Shown piece after piece: positions 11,552 to 22,259 of a stretch of 64,000 nt of DNA. Position 1 is the first letter of the stretch, and the number at the start of each line of letters is the position of its first letter. The stretch is from Dactylonectria macrodidyma (lineage: Eukaryota > Ascomycota > Sordariomycetes > Hypocreales > Nectriaceae). The notes below the pieces were generated by a model, which did no database searches, had not been told where the DNA came from, and saw only the letters and a program-made list of their open reading frames with translations. The stretch lies in NCBI GenBank assembly GCA_020744425.1, contig JAGMUV010000005.1:4340001-4404000 (forward strand), written 5' to 3'. The position numbers were made by a program, and so were the translations under genes.

Positions 11552-12982
11552 TCACGAAGTATCGTTGCGCTTAATGAAGTAAGCCCTGTTTAAAAATCAG
11601 AAGTTAGTACGAAATGACTTGATCAAGCATCATCTCGGATGTATCCACTTACTTTGAGAATTCGTATGCTGACCAGCAGATAGCAGTGCTAGGCATTGTA
11701 GTGACGACTCGGGGACGAACGCCCTTGAAGAAGCCGCGGAGCCCCGCCCGCTGGTACAGCAGACGACATCCTCCCATGAAGCTGTTGACGCTCCTCACTT
11801 CAGGGTCCGCTGAAGTGCCTCGGGTTTGCAGCATAGTTTTAATGACGTCCATGGGAGTCGTGAGTCCGGCTGCGAAACCACCAGCAACGGCACCGGCCAA
11901 GCAATGCGTCACGGGGTCGTAGTCTTTTGCGGGGTTCATTGCTGTCGAGATGGACTCGTAGGCGAGGAATTGGAGGGCGGTGAAGGGTACTGTCATGGAC
12001 AGGGTCGTCGGATATGAGATGTAGAAAGCGCCCAGTCCTTCCGTCTTGTACACATACTTGGCGCAGTCAACCATGGACCGGTACATCTTGCTCGAGTTCT
12101 GGATCTGCATGCGCTGCTTGATGACTGCGAGGACGAGGTATTAGTTACAAATGCTCGAGGGCGGCAAGAAAATCACTGAAATTGCATTCACATACCATCA
12201 AAGGGATTCATGAAGGCGTCGCTAGCAATGGTGGCGGCGGCACCGCTGGTTGCTGCGGGATTTCCGTATCAGTAGGCTGCGACTAAAGGTGGATATGCTA
12301 GAGTAAGAGAGCTCACCAGCAGCGAGAGGGTGGTGAACACCAGCCTGGTTTCCGCCCATGGCGTGCTTAACAGCCTCATATGTCGCAAAGTAGACGGCAT
12401 GAGCGGGACCTGGAGATGCTCATTAGCAGGACAAGGCAGTATGGGCCGCGCCGGGCGGACTCACCAGCTCCGACAATAACGCTGGACATCCCGCGCCACA
12501 AGCTGAAGACACCTTCAGTCTTGGCAATCTGTAAGGTGTTGCGCATGACACTCGCGGAAGCTGGGGTAGTGGTCGGGTTGAGGATTTGCATTCGGGTCTG
12601 GGAGGCGTGGGTTAGCATTGCGGCGGAAGGGACAGAGAGAGGCAGCAGGTTGTATGTGCGGACCTTGATTGCATCGATGGGATACATGACAGTGTGTTCC
12701 TAGAGGCGGAGAGTGTGGTCAGTTTGAGACGCATCGTTGAACAAGGAAGCCGGGGCAGCGTACGGCTATGCCAGCGAAGGCGCCTGCTGCCATATTCTGC
12801 AGTAGGGAGAAGTTGGGCGGAAGGGATTCATAGCTGGAGCGAGCCGAGTCAGTGAAATGGCGCTTTGGAAAAGATAGCGACCGAAGGAAGATCGAGGGAT
12901 GCAGCTGGAAATGCGCAGTTCGTGGATCGACTTGGGGAGCTCACTCGTATTCCTCGACCGGCTCTGCACTTGGCTGGGCCAT
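11552..12982 (-). CDS. MRS4: Mitoferrin, mitochondrial iron carrier (Mrs3/Mrs4 type)
   Basis: Eight exons on the minus strand (12982-12945, 12833-12764, 12699-12664, 12597-12465, 12409-12317, 12252-12196, 12124-11653, 11585-11552) give 310 aa, the usual size of mitochondrial carriers. All three carrier signatures are present: PIDAIK, PFDVIK and PMDVIK. The sequences YPIDAIKTRMQIL and GAGPAHAVYF are typical of mitoferrins. By family it moves ferrous iron across the inner membrane for Fe-S cluster and haem synthesis. The last exon has only 11 codons; it is supported because GTAAGT...TACTAAC...CAG restores the family-like ending AYFIKR. Exon 3 is a 36-nt micro-exon. The intron after it (12663-12598) has a weak GTCCGC donor, is 66 nt and lacks a stop, so retention would insert 22 residues. 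Confidence 0.93.
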
Positions 12983-15915
12983 GGCGGCCACAGCTTCCGA
13001 TGCTCCGCCGAAAGGCTTAGATTCAAGGGTAGCCAGGTTGAAAGCTAGGCCAAGGCCGGGCAATTGTGGTTGGGAAGAGGCGCCGGAGGGCGTCGCGGGG
13101 ATCGGGAGGAGGGCGAGGACCGCGATGACAAGTCGAGACCAGCGAGCGAGGTGGTCAAGATGAGATAAGACGCAGGCAATTGACGGCTGTCAGGTCGACC
13201 GGGGGTAAAGTGAGACCGAGTCGTGAGTGGGTGGCTCGAGGCAGGAGTTGTGTCGTCGTTGTCAGCGGCGGGCGGATGCGTCGACGTCGATTAGTGAATG
13301 AAACACAGAGGCTGTACTAAATCGCAGATTCGCTGCGTGCTCGTGGGATGCGAAGAGTTGAGATGTCGCCAAAATGGGAGCGAAGCGAGCAAAGCGAGCG
13401 GGTGAGCGATGGGTTGGTGTGGAACGAGGAACGAGGCGGAAGGCGAGTAGTCTAGCTGTCGTCTGAAAAATTTCCTGGGGGGGGGGGGGGGGGGGGTTTG
13501 CTCCGTTTACGGCCTCGGAGTCCGGGCATCTTGGCGGCGGCAGCGGGCAGGGCAAGTAGCCTAGGCCCGCTTACAGCGCTGTACCTAGGTACGATTACCT
13601 ACCTGCTAATATGGAGGGTCTACCTAGGTACTCCGTGGAGGTGGAGGGGGGTCTTGAACGCCTGCGAATACCGAGTACCCGCGGAGGTACATGGTTCACA
13701 CGACTTGCAACTGCGCGGCCCGCGGGGATAATTCCATGCGCATCACCTTCAGATGCCCTGCCTGCCCCAAGAAGGCTTCAGAGGCTCATTCTTCACTTGG
13801 CCGCCGCCTCAATGACGGGCTGAGGGCTTGTGGGATGGATACCAAGGTACGATGTTAAACACCCGCAATATCAGGGCTTATCAATCAGAGCCACAATCGA
13901 CTCTCTCTGTCCTCTGTGATTTTGTGCATTATGTGTACCTAATTACGTTCTCGATTTGGAAACATCGATACCTACAGCCCTGCATCTCCAAACGACTTTG
14001 GATAGGTCGCAGGGCATATGTCACTGGCGTCGGGCGTTTTAATAAGACGACAAGGATCTTTTTTCTCTTTCCTTTTTCTTTTTCTTTTTTCTTACACACA
14101 TCCTTTTCTCTTATCCAAACGCGGTAATTATTTCAAATATTGGGGTCCCTAAATTCAGCTCCAAAAACCTCTTCGCCTTGGTTGCTGTTCTGGTGGCTGG
14201 AACAAACTCCACCATGCCAGATGAGAGTATGTACCCACTAGTCGTCATCTGTCATCGCTTGATGTATGATCCCTACAACTCCTACTTACGGGCTGGCGGA
14301 GCATGTGCTGCATGTACGCACAGCATTATGTACAGTATTTAATAACCACGCAGGACGGAACTGCCTCGTGGGGCCGGCCAGTGGTTATGGAATTGGATCA
14401 GTCCATCAGACGCACATCGCGTTCCCTTTTCCACTTCTGTGCCCGAACCTAACCGAAGGAAAATCGATGTGCCTGTCTCTTTCACTTCTAGAAAGACTCA
14501 GACCAACCTACGGGATGCTCTGTCAATAGGTAAGCAACCAGCGTCCCGTCTACGGAGTACCCTGGTTACAGTACCCATTGGTACGTACCTACCTACATAT
14601 TACAGGTCATCCCCCATCGACCCGGCGACATGGACATGATGATATTCATGAGTGGGTAGTGCCACGTATAAGCAAGGAGTAGCTGGGTCCCACATCATAA
14701 ATTGAGATGACTAGCGTTTCCTCATTGCTTCTTCCAACACTAGTTTTCCTGGGACCCAAAGAATCCAGCAGACTTGAGATCTAACTCCTAATTAATTACC
14801 ATACCCAAGGTCCAGCCCATAGAGTAGACTACAGTACTCCGAAGCATGTACAGCCAGGTCTCCAGGTACAGGGATGTCGGTTGCTACGTATCGACAACCA
14901 TCTCCTGCCCTGCACTGTCTCTTGCTTTGCTCTAGGGTTCGGGGGAGCATTGTCCAGAGATGGCTTGACCCAATGCGACACCATGAGGCCTGATGGTTGC
15001 AATTGGGTTATCAATCAGTCCGGCTCTTTGGGCCAGGACAAACAGAAAATGCCGACCGCCGACAGACTCCCCCCGATTCCTCCGATATGCCGACAACTCC
15101 TTGCCTTCTACCGAGTATTATTCCGCCAGCCACCAACTTGTAGCCACCAACCGTCTTGGCTCCCGCTTTTTTCTTTTCTTTTCCCCTGGTCAATTTCGCA
15201 TGCACCGTCTGGTCTGTATCCACATCAGCTCCTTCCCACGCTTGTACCGAGTGCCTCCCTAATCTAATCAATCTATCAACTGTACTGGATCCATACTCAA
15301 GTACTTACCTTGCGTATGGGCGAAGAATAGTTCCATCCGCCATTACACCAGCCAATCCAACGCCATGCGATGCAGAAAACTTCGCGTCTTCTGAGGCCCT
15401 ATATACACGGCGTCTGGCACCACAAAAACCTATTTGCCTCCTCCACCCTCAATCTTATCCCCGTCCCATCCCACCGCTTCCCGCTCCCAGTCACAAGCAG
15501 TCAGAACAAACGGGAACTCGCCCCATCCCCGATTGTAAAGTCGGAGCCGAGTCTCTGGTTGCCAATTTACCCATGCAGAGAAAGAATCGTATGGCTTGTA
15601 GTTATGCTTCGCGCACGTGGCCAGCCTTGAATTTTCGTATCAACACTCACCCAGACACACATCCTTAGACCAAAAAGGTCGACATTACTCATGTGTCATG
15701 TATTTGCTTCACTGCCACACTAATAATAAGCTACTCCCTTGACTTTCCCGGGATATCAGATTCTTCTTGTCCAAAACTCCAAACGCAAGCGACCCAAGGC
15801 TAACTAGGACAGCCTGGGGGGGAAATACAGCCAGATGCGACCCCAATTGGACCACATCATCTCCACGTCTTCCATCAAAAGAAAAAATCACCTCCTCCAT
15901 ACTTCTAGTTCGCCT
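12983..15915. other. Long intergenic region, no supported gene
   Basis: This 2.9-kb region lies between the divergent mitoferrin start and the 3' end of ATG9. It contains a 20-nt G run (13477-13496), several TACCTAGGTA-type motifs (13,581-13,592; near 13,621), and a pyrimidine-rich stretch near 14,057-14,110. The open frames show no family motif or coherent splicing. The frame upstream of the mitoferrin ATG stays open for about 70 codons but has no ATG. Confidence 0.55.
13477..13496. repeat. 20-nt poly-G tract
   Basis: An uninterrupted run of about 20 G follows TTTCCT. It lies about 500 bp upstream of the mitoferrin start. The length may be affected by sequencing or assembly error, because long homopolymers are poorly resolved. 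Confidence 0.8.
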
Positions 15916-18742
15916 TTATACCATGCCTCCACCCCGGCGAGGTCGCTGCGTCTGCCGCAACTGGTAGATGAGTCCTAGCACGCCAGCATCCGTCTCCTCA
16001 GTGTTAGCCGCGCTGTTCTCTCGACTGAGACCTTTCCCGGGTGACGTCTCCCATGTGGATTCGCCCAGTACTCCTCCGGCTTCGTACACAGATTCTTCCT
16101 GTGTGAGCCGTCGGTCCCCGCCTCCATCTTCAAGTGACTCCTCGATAATCTGGCTCTCCCCGCGATATCCGCCACGAGGATGTCTTGACAAATACAAGCT
16201 CCGTGCCCCTGCGTTACCAGCTACTGGTTGGTGGTGCTGATCCAGTAACATGGAAGCCATTGGTGATGGTGGGGGGATCGCTGCGCCAGCTCGAGGTCCT
16301 CGAGCCGGGCCTGGAGCCCTACTCCGTGCCCTGCCTACATCCACCCGCCCCATGTACGAGCCCTGCATGTCGGCTGCCAAGGTTGGTGAGTTGAGCCCCG
16401 GGAAAGCCGGTGGAGGGTGGAAAGGCGGCCGTGACCCTGGAGGCATATGCCCGGGAATTCCCGTCTTGGGATTGATAACATAGTTGTCAATGAAACCGTA
16501 GTATGATGCTGCCATCTTGCCATGCTTTGTCGAGTAATAGTCCTCCCGTACATCCTGTTGTCTTTCAGGGTGTCCCGTGTTGCCAACTCCTTTCTGGAAG
16601 TCGAATACGGCGAATGAACACACGTAGCCAAGCCCATCCACGTGGATTGTAAACTCGCGGAAGAAATCAATGATTTGGTCGCTGCACTTGGGTAACGCGA
16701 ATAGGAGCAACATCGGTGTCGTGATTATGCCCATGACCTCCTCAAAAAAGATGACAACTTTCATCTTATAAAGCTCGGCAAACTCTAGCTTCACCTCAAA
16801 ACTGTGTAGTCGATCGTGCCAGTGATCCGGCATGTAGTGGATGTACTCAATGACATTGCGCAGAGCGTACTCGGGGTTGAACACCAGCGTTTCTTCCGAA
16901 ACCATCCCTCGCGAGATGGCCCAGATGGCGCCGAAAACGCCCAGGTAGAAGAGAACCGTCCGGTCTTTGGTGATTTCAAAGTTCAGAAATAGCTCGGAGT
17001 CGAGAACCGAGCCTACCGCCAAAATAGCCGTAATCGCCCCGGTCATGAATGCGACACTTCTGGCAATGTCTTCTGTCATCCTCTTGGGGAATTGATCGAT
17101 GTACCGTGTCGCGAACGGGACCGACATGTGCAGTCGTTCGTAGAAGATGTGCCGCAACTCATTGAATTCTCGAAACTTCCATTCGGCCAACGAGGTGTAC
17201 TTGCGCGCGGCTGCGAGTTTCGGGTCCTTCTGATACTCCTGCAAAAGTTTGTCAGTGAAACCCAGCCTCCAAATATATAAAAGCGCCTACATTGTAATAC
17301 GTAAAAAAGTAGACGATGACGACGTAGGCGAGGACCACGGGGGCAAAAATGAGGTTCAGGATTCCTGCGAAATAGAGCCGTTGTTTGAGTTTCTGGCTCA
17401 GAACCCCTCTTCGATCTGCGCGGAGAAAGTCCTGTTGGACCTGGCCGAGCTCGTTGAAGGCCATGTCTAGGATGCAGTAATGAAGATACCACTCCATTGT
17501 CTTCGAAAATAACTGACGACCTGCAAGAAATGGTACCGGCAAGGAAAGGTCCAGGACATCCTTGTTAATCATTGCAATCAGGTAATTCTCTTTGCGCATC
17601 AAGCGGTTGGCGATGTCGTGAGCATCGAGCCGCTCCTTCGATTGACTTCCAATAAAACGGCGCAGGCTCTTTGATATGTTGGTGGCCGTTTTCGGGTTCT
17701 GGTCCCGCAGCGTCATGATCCGAGCCACGATGTCTTGCCAGGACACAGTTTGCATGTCTTGCTCAGGGATTTCCAGGAGGTAAACGTAAAAGTCACGGAT
17801 GTAAATCAGGCGCCGGATCTCGACGAAATATTGTACCGACTTCCAGATGAAGAAGAACGAGTACAACCAGATGCCAAGGTTCCAAAGCCCAGACATATCG
17901 CTAGTGCATTGTTTAATGACAATCTCGTTCAGAGACTTGCTGTCAGGAACCTTGGAATAATCGACACATTGACACAAAAATGTCAGCAAAACGGCCACAA
18001 AGAGAGTCTCACTACAGAGCGTCAGCGTCCTGTGTTCAGCACACGGTATCGAGACTCACAGTAGCCATAACGCATTAGCGCAGAGAATGCACCGCAGCCC
18101 GCCCCCTTCGTAGTAGTCATACACGTCCCGCATAAAGCTATCCAGATTTGAGGTGTTAACCCATCTCCAGAGCGCCCTCTCCCGAGGACTACCCGACATG
18201 ATCCCTCTAATCACGGGCTTGGGTTGAGGTCCTAGGGGGGCACCAAATGGATCTTCCTGGTGAAGCCGTTGCTGTGTGGTTGCCGCATCCCATTGCGCTC
18301 GAGCCCGTGCCGACGATGATCCAGCAGTTGCTTGGTGAGCGGGGTCCGATTGTCGCCCTGAACGCATCGGTGGAACCGGGGTGTTTTCGGCTTCATTAGC
18401 CTCTATTAAGAGAGATGCGGGAACGTCGTTGTTGACCTCGTCATCTTGGTGGGCTGGCCATGTTGAGGGTTGACCGGTAGAATGTCGTGTATGCGTTGCA
18501 GCTTGACGGGTCACCCGGGTATTCTCCTTTATGTCGAAAGCCGTGCTGTCAACCGTCATGCGGCTGTCACCTACTGCCAGACCTTCAGCATCGAAATCGT
18601 TGAAATGGTGTCCCAGGTTTTCCTCATCCAAGCCAGGATCGTCGTCAGTGTATCCGTCGTCGTCACGGGAACGCAGCTGTTCGTAGAAAGATCGGCTGCC
18701 TCTCGAAGAGGGAGCCATCCTAGAGAAGATGTTGGAAGTCAT
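15916..18742 (-). CDS. ATG9: ATG9, autophagy lipid scramblase/membrane protein
   Basis: Three exons (18742-18060, 18011-17291, 17238-15916) encode 908 aa, a normal length for filamentous-fungal Atg9. The N-terminus MTSNIFSR is the family start. A long hydrophilic acidic region follows, then the multi-spanning core with WRWVNTSNLDSFMRDVYDYY, YFFTYYN-EYQKDP across the second intron, WKFREFNEL and the GMVSEETLVFNPE region. The C-terminal about 200 residues are disordered and rich in Pro, Gly and Arg. By family, Atg9 is a trimeric scramblase on Golgi-derived vesicles that seeds the phagophore with lipid. Introns are only 48 and 52 nt. It is divergent with COG6, whose complex is known in yeast to be needed for Atg9 trafficking. 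Its 3' end faces a long gene-free stretch. Confidence 0.97.
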
Positions 18743-19579
18743 GATGAGCCCCAGGGCAGCGGTTATCCGGCAAACGCGATGAGCATATCGCTACCTATGC
18801 TTTCGGGCTTCGGGGTGAAGGATGAGAGTTGCTCGAAAAGAAAGTTGCTCGTAGCACTGGGGAAGTTGTGGCTAGACAAGCAAGAGCTACCCCGGCCCAT
18901 AGATCCGCGGGTTCGAGATTCCGGGGATTTTTTTATTATTGTTTCGCTCAAGCGATGGAAAGAAGATGGCGGGTTCGGTCGATCCCAGAGTCTATCAACT
19001 GAACACCATGAGCGCAATCCTATTGAGGTGTATGATCTCGGGTTCGGGGGCGGGTGACCACGACCAGCGTGACGCACATGCGTGAGCTTGGCACGTGCTA
19101 CACAAGCCGAGCATCATACTTTCGAGATTTGGAGCAGCGGTCAACTTACCTTTGCATCTGGGTTATCTCTCAGTATTTGATGATAATGATGGTATGAGCC
19201 AACAAGAGTCTAGAGCGCGACGTGCATGTTCCAGGCATCACAGTCGCGAGTATGACGCTCCAAAGCGGTGTGTCATTTTGCCGGACTTATTGCCGATAAG
19301 CTTGTCCACCCCACGGCGACCCACACCGCCTACCCATTCAAGTTCCTCACTCACGACACCGTTGCAACGCCTCAAGGCCCGCTATAGTCGTGATGTTAAG
19401 TTGTATTGTCAGAATTCCACGCAACTCACGAAGGCATTATTTTCGACATTTTGGCTTGGTTTCTCACCGTGGCTACTTTTCTCACTCTCAAGATTTTCGG
19501 GATCCCGTCAGAATGAATATGCAACCCTGAGGCACATCGTTGTTTACTCCATTTCTAAGCTGCATTAACACCAACCACA
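18743..19579. promoter_or_regulatory. Divergent promoter region ATG9 / COG6
   Basis: The 837 bp between the two start codons is the only space for both promoters and leaders. No further gene is seen. The shared position allows coordinated control of ATG9 and COG6, but no specific operator was recognised. Confidence 0.55.
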
Positions 19580-21711
19580 ATGTCGTCAGATCACTCATGG
19601 TCCCTGAAGGGTTTGCCCTCGAGAGATGCTAGCGGCTCTGTGCTCTATTCGACCGACCATTCCTCGACACCATCGCCCACTCTCAAAGGTGTGAATCCAC
19701 TCACCTCAAAAGTCACCAGTGTTCTCTCAACAACTCACTCGGATACCGAATTCAGAGACGCTTTGTCTCTCCTTGATCAAAGAGGAATTCGGAATGATGC
19801 TGAGACCCGCCGCCGGCTTCGCCTGGATCTTCAGAAGGAAGTGATTGATAGCAATGCCGAGATCATCTCGGAATTTGGTCGCGTTGCAGAGGTGGGTTTG
19901 TTCCTTTCTTAAAGATGTTTGTACCAACGCAAGTTTAGCAACTGCGACGCATCAAGACAACCCTCGACAAGCTCAATACGGGTTACGAGGATATGAAGAG
20001 CCAGGTTGTTGCGGCCCATAATCAGACCGCCCCAGCATTATCTGAAACGTCGTCCCTCCTGGAACAAAGAAGACAGGTTGAGGTCAAACAGGAACTCTTA
20101 GGTGCCTTTAAAAAGCATTTTATCATGTCCGAAAATGAAGTCGCTGCACTAACAATGACGGCCGAGCCGGTGGATGACCGATTCTTTGAGTCTCTAAGCA
20201 AAGCGAAAAAGATCAGTAGGGACTGTGAGATCTTGCTTGGTTTCGAGAAGCAGACGGTAGGCTTGGAATTGATGGAACAGACATCGAAAGACATCAATCT
20301 CGGGTTCCAAAAGCTCTACAAGTGGATCCAAAGAGAGTTCAAAACGTTGAACCTCGAGAATCCGCAAATGAACTCGTCCATTCGCCGCGCACTTCGGGTC
20401 CTAGCTGAGAGACCATCTCTCTTCCAAAACTGTCTCGACTTCTTTGCCGAGGCCCGAGAAAGGATTCTTTCCGACTCCTTCTACGTGGCACTGACCGGAA
20501 CATCGCCATCTGGCGTGGAGGATCAGTCAGTCAAGCCCATTGATATGACTGCCCACGATCCGTTGAGATACGTGGGAGATATTCTAGCATGGATCCACTC
20601 CGCGACAGTCAGCGAGCGTGAAGCTCTGGAGATTCTATTTGTCGCCGAAGGCGAAGAACTCGCCAAGGGGTTGAAGTCGGGTCGAGATGCTGAGATATGG
20701 CGGTTGGTGGCCGACGAGGACGACGAAGCTGAGTCAGAAGACTTCAATTCCCTGAAAGCGCTTCACGACCTAGTTGACCGGGACATTTCAGGTGCAGCTC
20801 GGGTCCTCCGTCAACGGGTTGAGCAGGTCATTCAAGCCAACGAGGACGTTATTCCGGCGTACAAGTTGGCCAATCTCGTCAATTTTTACCGCATCACATT
20901 CCAAAAGATGCTCGGCCCAGACTCTAACCTTGTAGAGCTTGTTGCAAGCCTAGAAACGGAGGCTCTCCGCCAGTTTCGTGCTTTAGTACGGGATCACATT
21001 GCCACTATCCAGGGCGAATTCCAGCACGCGCCATCCAATCTTGGTCCGCCAAGCTTTCTGCAAGACTCACTCAAGCAATTGAATTCCATCAGCAAGACGT
21101 TCGATTCATCTCTATCTGCCTCGAGCGACCGTGAGGCTGAGTTTGAGAATGTCCTTGCCGAAGCATTCGAGCCTTTCCTGGCTGGTTGTGAGAATATGGC
21201 CAAGTCGATGGAGAAGCGAAACGGGTCCATCTTTACCATCAATTGTATCCTAGCTGCAGCTGTGGCGCTCGAATCGTTTGATTTCACTCAGGTCAGAAGC
21301 AAACGGCTCCGAGAGAAGGCGTCCGAGGTATCCAAGACACTCATCGAGAGTCAATACAGCTTCTTCCGAAAGGGATCCGGCTTGGAACCCATCCTCAGCG
21401 TGCTACCAGCAGACGGATCAAACGGTGCGACCTTACTTGACAGAGACGTATTGGGCCAAGCAAGTCAGGTGTTGGACGACTTCCTGCCGTCGGCACTGAT
21501 GGATGCTATGGAGAACTTGAAGCACCTCCAGGACTCTAAGCTTGCCAGGCAAATCACGGAGGAGGCGGCTGAAAAGTTTTGTGCTGACTTTGAGCAGCTC
21601 GAGAAGGAGATATCTGACGGTGATGAGGACTCTGTAGATTCGGACGACGATGAAGGGCTCCGTTCAGTCTTCCCCAGAACGACGGCGGAGATTCGCGTAC
21701 TGCTATCGTAA
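19580..21711 (+). CDS. COG6: COG6, conserved oligomeric Golgi complex subunit 6
   Basis: Two exons (19580-19891 and 19939-21711) join in phase 0 to give 694 aa, near the family's usual 650-750. The N-terminal quarter is a helical coiled-coil region. It is followed by the Cog6 core with [10 protein letters not shown] and [16 protein letters not shown], a hallmark of the family. The C-terminus has a short acidic patch ([13 protein letters not shown]). By family, Cog6 belongs to lobe B of the eight-subunit COG tethering complex, which captures retrograde intra-Golgi vesicles. The intron is 47 nt. It is transcribed away from ATG9. Confidence 0.95.
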
Positions 21712-22259
21712 AGAAGCAGGTCGATTCGCAATTCTTGGATGGCCTCAATGAATTGTATTAAGTAATGAATCCGCCAACACAATAGACGATTGCCTGATTT
21801 TATGATCATTGCCTAGGTTCATACATATCTTACGTCTTGACAATCAATCTAAGTTACCAAACCAATGGCACGAATTAGGCAATTCCTCGTCAGTGCGACG
21901 AATGTGCGCGTACCTCGCTAATCCGCACCCGTAGGTACTTACTTGGTCTTGGTAGGCGCACTAGAGCGGGCAGTGACCACTAAACAGCGCCCCCCGGGCA
22001 GTGCCAGGCGGACTACGTCACCGCCCGCACCCAGCCTACTCTGCCTTTGGTCCTACACCATGTGCTGCAACGATCCGTCCAGACACAACTACCAACAAGA
22101 CCGCAAGGTCCATCAAGCGCCCGCTGCTACGACACCTCCCCTCGACCGCACTTTCACCCTATTCGATCCCACCGTCTTCGTTGGCTTCAGCATTGGCTCG
22201 ACTGGAAAGCCGCGCGCTGAACGAGGTGGTCGCTCTTCGGCATCAGACTGTGCAAAGCC
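21712..22259. other. Region between COG6 and SAP1-like gene, contains its unresolved 5' end
   Basis: The 3' UTR of COG6 and the promoter and first coding part of the SAP1-like gene lie here. From about 22,175 to 22,285 another frame reads as a continuation of the SAP1-like N-terminal helical domain (for example ARLESRALNEVVALRHQ), but that frame contains no ATG, so an upstream exon or a sequence problem is implied. Confidence 0.5.

Noticed and set aside
11209..11574. 121-codon plus-strand and 109-codon minus-strand frames at the mitoferrin 3' end
   Set aside because: Both overlap the last mitoferrin exon and its probable 3' UTR and show no motif.
14214..14683. Possible small spliced gene from a CACCATGCC start with GTATGT, TTCTAG and GTAAGC sites
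   Set aside because: The pieces do not keep one frame; joining the first two segments runs into TAG just before the next donor.
18900..18930. GGGTTCGAG resembling a tRNA T arm
   Set aside because: No matching stem partner or acceptor stem can be drawn around it.
21865..21945. Short upstream ATG frames as first exon of the SAP1-like gene
   Set aside because: No donor and acceptor combination connects them in frame to the conserved N-terminal helices.
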